A DNA stretch of 6,965 nucleotides, from assembly GCA_964491665.1 (NCBI GenBank), contig CAZBII010000216.1:1-6965 (forward strand), given 5' to 3'. The stretch is from Ch67 sp964491665 (GTDB taxonomy: Bacteria > Pseudomonadota > Gammaproteobacteria > Pseudomonadales > Ketobacteraceae). A program made the translations under genes and the position numbers. The notes beneath the pieces are model-generated. The model was not told where the DNA came from. It made no database searches and worked only from the letters and a program-made list of their open reading frames with translations. This document shows positions 1 through 5,052 of this stretch, in pieces. The stretch's first letter is position 1; each line of letters begins with the position of its first letter.

Positions 1-256
1 AGGCGATGGTACCGGGACTGTAGGTATGACGTTCCAGCGGAACCAGCGCCTGCAGGCTGAGATTGATCACGTCGCCCCAGTTGTTGTAGCTGCGCGGATT
101 CAGTTCCGAACGCGTGAGTGCTTCGGCGCTCCAGGGACTGGCCAGATAGGGCAGCGTCCACAGGTGACGCAGGGCCAGGCTCAGATCCTCACGGATGTGG
201 CCGCGATTGTTGACGATGCGTCGGGCGATGGTCTGGGCTTTGCGGGTGAGATTCAT
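1..256 (-). CDS. Unrecognised protein, N-terminal 85 residues (runs off the left edge)
   Basis: An open minus-strand frame begins with ATG at 256-254 and has no stop before the window edge, so only the first 85 codons are visible. The start is supported by AGGA (minus strand, complement of 262-265) five bases upstream and by a possible -10 box further up. The peptide begins MNLTRKAQTIARRIVNN and is rich in Arg, Leu and Trp. It has no signal peptide and no transmembrane stretch, which suggests a cytoplasmic protein. Codon use (CTG, GCC, CGC, ATC) resembles the neighbouring genes. I do not recognise the family from this fragment and assign no function. It is divergent from the dsbA-type gene across a 95-base spacer. 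Confidence 0.72.
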   Translation of the reverse strand, partial: MNLTRKAQTIARRIVNNRGHIREDLSLALRHLWTLPYLASPWSAEALTRSELNPRSYNNWGDVINLSLQALVPLERHTYSPGTIA

Positions 257-282
257 AGGTATCCTGCTGCACTGGTTCTGTC

Positions 283-288
283 AGTATA
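283..288 (-). promoter_or_regulatory. Possible -10 box for the left-edge minus-strand gene
   Basis: Read on the minus strand, these bases are TATACT, five of six matches to the sigma-70 -10 consensus, 26 bases upstream of the ATG at 256. No good -35 hexamer lies 16-18 bases further up, so this is a weak call based on the -10 and its position. Confidence 0.28.
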
Positions 289-351
289 GGCGCCGTCGGG
301 CGGCAGCTGCTATTCTTGGGAACCTTTTCCATGGGCCAACAAGGGGTTGCT

Positions 352-963
352 ATGAAAATCTTTTCCTCAGTGGTGCTGGGTGTGCTGGCACTGGTGTGTT
401 CCGCCACCGGTTTTGCAGTCGGTGTTGAACGGTTTGTTGAGGGCGTGCATTACGACCGCGCGGAACACGGCCAGGCGGCTCCCGGCACGGTGGTGGAATT
501 TTTCAGCTACGGCTGTCCGCATTGCGCGCATCTGGAACCGGAGCTGGAGAAGTGGCTGAAGACCAAGCCGGAGGCGGTGAAATTCAGCCGGGTTCCCGCC
601 ACCTGGAATGCCCGTTTCGAATTGCTGGCGCGCGTGCACTATGGTCTGGCGGCCATCGGCATGGACGGCAAGCTGGCGCAGCCGCTGTTTGATTACATTC
701 ACAAGGATCAGCGTCCGCTGGCGAATCTGGATGACGCCGCCGGTTTTGTGAAAGCCAATGGCGGTGACAGTGCGAAATTTCTGGCGGCGGCCAAGTCCGA
801 TGCAGTGAATGGCCAGTTGGAGAAAGCCGGTGAACTGTTTGCCCGTTACCGTCTGAGCGGCGTGCCGGCGCTGCTGGTGAATGGACTTTATGTCACCAGC
901 GTGCGGCAGGCGGGATCTGCGGACGAGCTGTTCGAGATCGTGAACTTCCTGCTGACAAAATAA
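352..963 (+). CDS. dsbA: DsbA-family periplasmic thiol:disulfide oxidoreductase
   Basis: DsbA proteins introduce disulfide bonds into exported proteins and are re-oxidised by the membrane protein DsbB. The product has 203 residues (E. coli precursor 208). A signal peptide covers about residues 1-22 (Lys then a Val/Leu/Ala core, cleavage near GFA). The thioredoxin-fold active site is FSYGCPHC with C55-P56-H57-C58, the same CPHC dipeptide centre as classical DsbA. The conserved cis-proline is P172 in SGVPALLVNG, with Val before it as in DsbA. The helical insertion lies between (about 80-165). ATG at 352 is chosen because AAGGGG (341-346) sits five bases upstream and the signal peptide starts there; an upstream in-frame ATG at 316 would put a polar stretch before it. 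Its position beside a deacylase differs from the dsbA-cytochrome c4 setting known in Pseudomonas, so it could be a second DsbA paralogue. Confidence 0.93.
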   Translation: MKIFSSVVLGVLALVCSATGFAVGVERFVEGVHYDRAEHGQAAPGTVVEFFSYGCPHCAHLEPELEKWLKTKPEAVKFSRVPATWNARFELLARVHYGLAAIGMDGKLAQPLFDYIHKDQRPLANLDDAAGFVKANGGDSAKFLAAAKSDAVNGQLEKAGELFARYRLSGVPALLVNGLYVTSVRQAGSADELFEIVNFLLTK

Positions 964-964
964 C

Positions 965-2278
965 TCAGCTTTCGGTATCGGGATATTCGTCCGCCGCTTC
1001 CGGAGTGGTGGCGGGCGATGCCTCGGCCGGAGGCGGCGGCACCAGATCGGGCGCGGTGGCCGGCATGGGCGTTTCCAGCTGCTCCTCGGTGGCCACCACG
1101 CCGATGTGGAAGGTGGCGAAGCCGGGGCTGATGACCTGATCCAGCGCCTTGCCCAGAATCGTTCCGTTGATCGGCGACACGATGTCGCTGCTGGTGTTGG
1201 TAATGGGATCAATGACCCGTCCCAGCAACTGTCCCTCCCGCACTTTCTCATCCAGATCCACTTTCGACAGCATGATTCCGCCCTGCTTGGAGCGCACCCA
1301 GATCGACTGGTAGAACACCGGCTGCGGAATGCGCCACAGGCGCACCGTCTGGTACATGTTCAGGTTGTGCATCACGTTTTTCAGACCCTTCACCCCGAAG
1401 GCAATTGCTTCCTGTTCCAGCGCGTGGGGCCCGCCGGCTTCCATGGTTAGCGAGGGAATGCCCGCGTCGTTGGCGGCGCGGCGCAGGGTGCCGGTGGCGC
1501 CGGCGTTGTGCAGTACACTCATGCCGCCGAAATGCCGGCTGAATTCCAGCGCGGTCTTGTTTTTAAGGTCGCCGCGCAGCTGTGGCAGGTTGGTGCGGTA
1601 AAAGGAGGCGGTGTGGATGTCCACCAGAAAATCGCATTTCAGGATCACGTTCTGGAACAGTGAATGGGCGGTGCGCGAGGCGTAACTGCCGGCCGGATTG
1701 CCGGGGAAGAAGCGGTTCAGATCGCGGCGGTCGCTGAGGTAACGGGTGGCGCGGCGGAAACCGTCCAGATTGACGATGGGTACGCCGATGACGGTGCCCT
1801 TGAGGGCCTCCGGGTCCACCTGATGCAGCACGCGGCGCACGATTTCGATGCCATTGATCTCGTCGCCGTGAATGGCGGCCGTGAGGCAGAGGGTGGGGCC
1901 GGGGTCCTTGCCGTGCGCGACCAGCACCGGCACTGGTGTGTCCAGGCTGGAAATGTACTGGCCGGGCATCCAGTACAGCGTGCGGAAGGTGCCGGGTGCG
2001 ACGCTGCTGCTGAGCAGATCCAGCGATTGCTGTACAACCGGTTCCGGCGTGACAGGCTCGCTGGCGGTGAGTGTCGTGTCAGTGCTGCTGGTGGTTGCCG
2101 GCACTGCTTCTGCCGCAGGGGCGGCCACTGGCGGTGTTGCGACGGCTGGCGCTGGATCCGGTGTTGCTGCGGGAGCGGTCTGGCTGGCGGAAGGTTCCGG
2201 CTCCGCCGCCCCGGCGTGCTGGAGCAGGCCCGGTCCGAACAGGCTCATCATTAACAGCAATACAGCGGGGCTACGCAT
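965..2278 (-). CDS. Exported zinc deacylase/carboxypeptidase, succinylglutamate desuccinylase/aspartoacylase (AstE/AspA) family
   Basis: The product has 437 residues. Residues 1-25 form a signal peptide (Leu/Met-rich core, AGA-A cleavage). About 26-85 is an Ala/Pro/Thr-rich linker, the zinc-dependent catalytic domain is about 95-310, a beta-rich C-terminal domain follows to about 394, and the tail is Pro/Ala/Glu-rich. Visible catalytic features are H137 and E140 in AAIHGDEINGIE, H222 in VDIHTA (zinc ligands), RDLNRFFPGN at 185-194 (substrate carboxylate region) and E280 in LTMEAGG (general base). This set defines the M14-like AstE/AspA superfamily, which hydrolyses N-acyl amino acids or related amides; the substrate here is unknown. 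Cytoplasmic AstE and AspA lack a signal peptide, so this one probably acts in the periplasm. ATG at 2278 was chosen because the signal peptide begins there, with GGA seven bases upstream; the frame stays open further upstream but runs antisense to the cyclase gene. It converges on dsbA with one base between stop codons. Confidence 0.9.
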   Translation of the reverse strand: MRSPAVLLLMMSLFGPGLLQHAGAAEPEPSASQTAPAATPDPAPAVATPPVAAPAAEAVPATTSSTDTTLTASEPVTPEPVVQQSLDLLSSSVAPGTFRTLYWMPGQYISSLDTPVPVLVAHGKDPGPTLCLTAAIHGDEINGIEIVRRVLHQVDPEALKGTVIGVPIVNLDGFRRATRYLSDRRDLNRFFPGNPAGSYASRTAHSLFQNVILKCDFLVDIHTASFYRTNLPQLRGDLKNKTALEFSRHFGGMSVLHNAGATGTLRRAANDAGIPSLTMEAGGPHALEQEAIAFGVKGLKNVMHNLNMYQTVRLWRIPQPVFYQSIWVRSKQGGIMLSKVDLDEKVREGQLLGRVIDPITNTSSDIVSPINGTILGKALDQVISPGFATFHIGVVATEEQLETPMPATAPDLVPPPPAEASPATTPEAADEYPDTES

Positions 2279-2379
2279 TCGCAAATCCAGGGTCGAGGCA
2301 ATGCCACCTATGATGCCCTGAGACGTGCGAAGGTTGTAGTGCTGCTGTGCGCCGGCCGCAAATAAACCGGCACGCTGTC

Positions 2380-2385
2380 TATACT
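2380..2385 (+). promoter_or_regulatory. Possible -10 box for the diguanylate cyclase gene
   Basis: TATACT matches the sigma-70 -10 consensus at five of six positions and lies 37 bases before the TTG start at 2423. A clear -35 is missing. A short inverted repeat, GCCGG (2351-2355) with CCGGC (2367-2371), sits just upstream and could be part of a binding site. The call rests on the -10 and its location in the divergent spacer. Confidence 0.35.
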
Positions 2386-2422
2386 CTCCCTGTCCGAATC
2401 TTTTTCTGCAGGAGCGCGGAAT

Positions 2423-3985
2423 TTGCTGCCCGCCCACGATTGTCAGCGACTGGCCCAGAAGTGCCCCCTGTTTTGCGGGGCGCGCGCGCTGGGTAGTGTG
2501 CTGCTGGCTTCCACGGCCGCCCGCGCTGAGCCGGTGGAAATTCTCTATGAACAGGCAGCGGGCGATACCGGCGCCGATGTGGGCGCCTGGCTTCTGTGTG
2601 GTGCGCTGGCGCTGGCGCTGATCGTCATCACCGTGCTTTTCCTGCGGCTGCGTCAAAGCTCCGCGCAGCGGCAGGAGCGGTTGCAGCAGGCCGAGATCCG
2701 TTTGCAGGAAGCACAGCGGATTGCCAATGTTGGCAGCTGGAGCCGCGATTTTGAATCCGGCGTTACCTTCTGGTCGGAGGAGGCGCGCCGGATGCTGGAA
2801 CTGCAGGGTGACGACCGTTCCTTCCACCATTATGAGCGGCTGGTACATCCTGATGACGTGGAGAGAGTGACCGAAGTGATCGCGGCAGCCTATCACCAGG
2901 GCGGCCGCTATCAGTGCGACCACCGCCTGATCTGCTCCGACGGCAAGGAAAAATACATTCGCCTGTCCGGCCAGGTGTACATGGGCGACGGCCGCGTGCC
3001 GGTGCGGGAAACCGGCACCGTGCAGGACATTTCCGATCGGCGCCAGGCGGAACGGGCGCTGCAGAACGCCGAGCAGCGGCTGCGTACCATTCTGGATGCC
3101 CTGCCGTATCCGGTGGTCATTCTGGAGCGCTCGCCAGCCTATCCGGTGTTATACGCCAATTGCAGTACCTTCGAGCAGTTTGGCCTGCCGCCGTTGTCAG
3201 CGCCGGAGGAACTGAAATCCCGGCAGTTGTGGGGCGAAAACCAGGCCCGCGATGCATTTCTGGAGCAGGTGCTGCAGGAAAAAAATGTCCGTGGAGTTGA
3301 GGTCCCGATGCGCCGGCGCGATGGTGGCACGGTCCAGGCGCAGCTCAGTGGCTGCTGTGTCGAGTTTTCCGGTACCGAAGCCATCGTGATCGCGGTGCTG
3401 GACATGACCGAGCGCCAGCAGATCCAGCAGGAGCTGGCCCGTCTGGCCACCACGGACGCACTGTCGGGCGTTCTCAACCGGCGCTGTTTCCTGGAAGCGG
3501 CGGCGCGGGAACTGAAACGTGCGCAGCGCTATCACCACCCGTTCACCCTGCTGATGCTCGACATCGATCACTTCAAGCGCATCAATGACAGCTATGGGCA
3601 CGCCTTCGGCGACAGCGTGATCCGGCGTTTTGCCGACATCGCTCGCGGTTGTCTGCGCGAAGAGGATGTGGTCGGCCGGGTGGGAGGCGAAGAATTCTGC
3701 GCGGTATTGACGGCCTCCGCGCAGGACGGTGGCTATCTGGTGGCGGAGCGCATTCGCAAGCGCTGGCAGGAAGAAGTGTTCGAGCATGCCGGCGCGCGCT
3801 TCAATTTCACCGTCAGCATTGGCGTGGCCAGCCTGACCAGTGACGGTGAAGGTGTGGTCAGCGTCATGCAGCGGAGCGAGGCGGGTTTGCGCGCCGCCAA
3901 GCGGGCCGGACGCAACTGCGTCATCGTTTACAGCGGCGAGCAGGAGACCGCTGCCAGTCACGGCAATAGCGGTGCCGCTTCATGA
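2423..3985 (+). CDS. Membrane-anchored PAS-PAS-GGDEF diguanylate cyclase
   Basis: The enzyme makes cyclic di-GMP from two GTP, a signal that usually favours biofilm over motility. The product has 520 residues. Residues 16-35 look like a signal peptide or first membrane segment ending ARA-EP, 36-52 are a short polar stretch, and 53-75 are a strong transmembrane helix. A helical linker (77-98) leads to PAS 1 (about 100-210, with HPDD and a GTVQDISDRRQAE end) and PAS 2 (about 215-335). The GGDEF domain is about 340-505. It has TTDALSGVLNRR, metal-binding D380 in MLDIDHFKRIND, YGHAFGDSVI, the active site GGEEF at 421-425 and an RxxD inhibitory site (R412-E-E-D415) exactly five residues before it, so it should be active and product-inhibited. 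The start is TTG, supported by AGGAG (2410-2414) eight bases upstream; no in-frame ATG precedes the hydrophobic segments. The periplasmic part is too small for a sensor fold, so sensing is probably by the cytoplasmic PAS domains. Confidence 0.93.
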   Translation: MLPAHDCQRLAQKCPLFCGARALGSVLLASTAARAEPVEILYEQAAGDTGADVGAWLLCGALALALIVITVLFLRLRQSSAQRQERLQQAEIRLQEAQRIANVGSWSRDFESGVTFWSEEARRMLELQGDDRSFHHYERLVHPDDVERVTEVIAAAYHQGGRYQCDHRLICSDGKEKYIRLSGQVYMGDGRVPVRETGTVQDISDRRQAERALQNAEQRLRTILDALPYPVVILERSPAYPVLYANCSTFEQFGLPPLSAPEELKSRQLWGENQARDAFLEQVLQEKNVRGVEVPMRRRDGGTVQAQLSGCCVEFSGTEAIVIAVLDMTERQQIQQELARLATTDALSGVLNRRCFLEAAARELKRAQRYHHPFTLLMLDIDHFKRINDSYGHAFGDSVIRRFADIARGCLREEDVVGRVGGEEFCAVLTASAQDGGYLVAERIRKRWQEEVFEHAGARFNFTVSIGVASLTSDGEGVVSVMQRSEAGLRAAKRAGRNCVIVYSGEQETAASHGNSGAAS

Positions 3986-3999
3986 CTGCGAAAAATATA

Positions 4000-4031
4000 C
4001 CGGCTCAAGCCGTTGAAAAACTTGAAGCCGG
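4000..4031 (+). terminator. Hairpin just after the diguanylate cyclase gene, possible weak terminator
   Basis: CCGGCTCAAG (4000-4009) pairs with CTTGAAGCCGG (4021-4031), giving ten base pairs with one bulged A (4025) around an 11-base loop. It starts 14 bases after the cyclase stop codon. No solid U tract follows directly; a T-rich stretch appears only at 4045-4052, so termination would be weak or Rho-assisted. It could instead act as an mRNA 3'-end stabiliser. Confidence 0.4.
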
Positions 4032-4050
4032 TGCGGTTATCGACTTTATT
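4022..4050 (+). promoter_or_regulatory. Possible sigma-70 promoter for the PstS-like gene
   Basis: TTGAAG (4022-4027) and TTTATT (4045-4050) are separated by 17 bases and each matches four of six consensus positions. A start near 4057 would leave a leader of about 115 bases before the ATG at 4172. The -35 overlaps the right arm of the hairpin at 4000-4031. The match is modest and the assignment is an inference. Confidence 0.25.
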
Positions 4051-4171
4051 TATCAGGCAGAGCAGACCCTGCCGGGCCATTTGGGCGCATGATTGGGACG
4101 GCTGTTTCACAAGAATGGCCGGAATTTGAGGAGTGGCGCCCGGACTCACACTGCGAGAGGGTAATCATAGG

Positions 4172-4621
4172 ATGAATATGCGCAGAACACTTTTAGCTTT
4201 CACGATGTTTTTTTGGGGCATTCAGTCAGCCACGTCCGCCAGCGGGGAATTGGCGATCATCGTCAATGCCAACAATCCTTCCGGCGACATCACGGTGGAG
4301 CAGGTTGCCAATATTTTTCTGGGCAAGTCCCGCCGTCTTCCCGACGGCACCAAGGTTATTCCCATTGATCAGCTGGAGGGTGAACTGCCCCGCGCCGAGT
4401 TTTACGACAAGGTGGTGCAGAAGAGCCAGTCGCAGCTGAATTCCTACTGGTCGCGCCAGATTTTCACCGGCAAGGGCCAGCCGCCGTTTGCGGTGACCAG
4501 CGATTCCGAAGTGCTGGAATTCATTGCGGCAAATCCCAACATGATTGGATATGTGGATCTGGCCACGGTGGAGAAGGCCGCCAATGCCGGTGAGATAAAA
4601 GTGTTGCTGACTGTGCGCTGA
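4172..4621 (+). CDS. Small secreted PstS-like phosphate-binding-protein-family protein
   Basis: The product has 149 residues, about half the length of full PstS. A signal peptide (MRRTLLAFTMFFWGIQSA, cleavage near residue 24) is followed by a compact PBP-like domain: ELAIIVNANNP, then ITVEQVANIFLGKSRRLPDGTKVIPID, EFYDKV, LNSYWSRQIFTGKGQPP and PNMIGYVDL. This set of motifs is characteristic of the short proteins usually annotated as phosphate ABC transporter substrate-binding proteins, common in gammaproteobacteria near sensors or porins. No pstC, pstA or pstB is visible, so a transport role is not supported here. A regulatory or sensing role with the upstream cyclase is possible but inferred only from adjacency. 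Two ATGs compete: 4172 has GAGAGG about 11 bases upstream, while 4178 has AGGA five bases upstream. The choice changes only two residues. A GTG at 4133 is open but would spoil the signal peptide. Confidence 0.88.
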   Translation: MNMRRTLLAFTMFFWGIQSATSASGELAIIVNANNPSGDITVEQVANIFLGKSRRLPDGTKVIPIDQLEGELPRAEFYDKVVQKSQSQLNSYWSRQIFTGKGQPPFAVTSDSEVLEFIAANPNMIGYVDLATVEKAANAGEIKVLLTVR

Positions 4622-4702
4622 TTCCGGCAGGTTTCCGGTTACTGGGCTATAGTGGTATCTGACGAGTATTTAAGGCATTCCATTGAGACGCATGCAGCAA
4701 GT

Positions 4703-4717
4703 GAAATTTGAAATTTC
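4703..4717. promoter_or_regulatory. 15-bp perfect palindrome, operator-like
   Basis: GAAATTT, a central G, then AAATTTC form a perfect dyad; it is also a tandem direct repeat of GAAATTT (4703-4709 and 4710-4716). It is an AT-rich island in GC-rich DNA, within the gap after the PstS-like gene and about 100 bases before the terminator at 4803. It may be a repressor binding site or a short RNA hairpin. No known operator was recognised. Confidence 0.35.
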
Positions 4718-4725
4718 CGCGTTCA

Positions 4726-4836
4726 GTCAGTTGACGAGTCTGACGCCGCATTTCTGACGAAACAAAGTCAGGAAGGCGGTGAGTGATCGCCTTCCGGATT
4801 GCAAAACCCCGGAGGGCAACCGACCGGGGTTTTTTG
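4726..4836 (+). ncRNA. Candidate structured RNA (small RNA or mRNA leader) ending in an intrinsic terminator
   Basis: The 257-base gap between the PstS-like gene and the 55-codon ORF is full of paired segments. GTCAG (4726-4730) can pair with CTGAC (4740-4744). TTTCTGAC (4751-4758) can pair with GTCAGGAA (4767-4774) with one G-U. GGAAGGCG (4771-4778) pairs perfectly with CGCCTTCC (4788-4795), and the terminator hairpin follows at 4803-4833. The second and third hairpins share 4771-4774 and so exclude each other. The layout, stacked hairpins then a terminator with six Ts, fits a small RNA, the processed 3' end of the PstS-like mRNA, or a leader of the small ORF. No convincing promoter was found, so the 5' end is unknown. 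No Rfam family was recognised. Confidence 0.35.
4803..4835 (+). terminator. Strong Rho-independent terminator
   Basis: AAAACCCCGG (4803-4812) pairs perfectly with CCGGGGTTTT (4824-4833) around an 11-base loop, and the T run covers 4830-4835. It lies 182 bases after the PstS-like stop codon and 43 bases before the small ORF's ATG. It could end the PstS-like transcript or a small RNA, and would reduce transcription into the small ORF. The four As on the left side give weak potential on the minus strand too. Confidence 0.88.
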
Positions 4837-4878
4837 TTGTGTGTGCGTTCTGCAGTCGTGATGTGGGAGGAAGTCGCC

Positions 4879-5046
4879 ATGATCAAATCACTGAAGTTCT
4901 GGCACAACTGGTTTAATCGTGCGGAAACGGTTCCGGAGTTGCCGGCGCCGGATTCGCAGACTGCTGAAGTCCGCAAACCACCTTCCCATATTGCCGTGCG
5001 TACGCTGATCCGGCAGAAGCAACGGCAGGCCAGGGCCGCACACTGA
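4879..5046 (+). CDS. Unrecognised 55-residue small protein
   Basis: ATG at 4879 has GGAGGA (4866-4871) seven bases upstream, a near-perfect ribosome binding site and the main reason to believe this ORF. An in-frame ATG at 4861 lies before that site and is less likely. The N-terminus MIKSLKFWHNWFNR is aromatic and basic and could form an amphipathic helix. A Pro-rich acidic middle (ETVPELPAPD, 16-25) follows, then a strongly basic tail (RTLIRQKQRQARAAH, 41-55). There is no signal peptide or membrane-spanning stretch and no recognised domain. It sits between a strong terminator 43 bases upstream and the LysR gene, whose stop codon is six bases from its own, facing it. A basic tail could suit nucleic acid or membrane binding, but this is not shown. 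No promoter is visible in the 43 bases. Confidence 0.6.
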   Translation: MIKSLKFWHNWFNRAETVPELPAPDSQTAEVRKPPSHIAVRTLIRQKQRQARAAH

Positions 5047-5052
5047 CGCTCT

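Noticed and set aside
391..405. Cys16 in the DsbA signal peptide as a lipoprotein attachment site.
   Set aside because: The residue before it is Val rather than Gly/Ala/Ser, and the cysteine lies within the hydrophobic core, so no valid lipobox is formed.
367..1251. A 294-codon minus-strand open frame across dsbA and the deacylase 3' end.
   Set aside because: Its product is Arg/His/Gln-rich shadow sequence; the plus-strand CPHC protein and the other minus frame carry real domains over the same bases.
2279..2923. The deacylase minus-strand frame stays open to 2923, which would add about 215 residues to its N-terminus.
   Set aside because: That part lies antisense to the diguanylate cyclase, reads as low-quality protein, and would bury the clear signal peptide that begins at 2278.
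3197..3961. A 254-codon minus-strand open frame opposite the GGDEF domain.
   Set aside because: Antisense shadow of a well-defined catalytic domain; no recognisable motif.
3986..4171. A c-di-GMP riboswitch in the leader between the cyclase and the PstS-like gene.
   Set aside because: The conserved core sequences of the c-di-GMP-I class are not present; only simple hairpins are seen.
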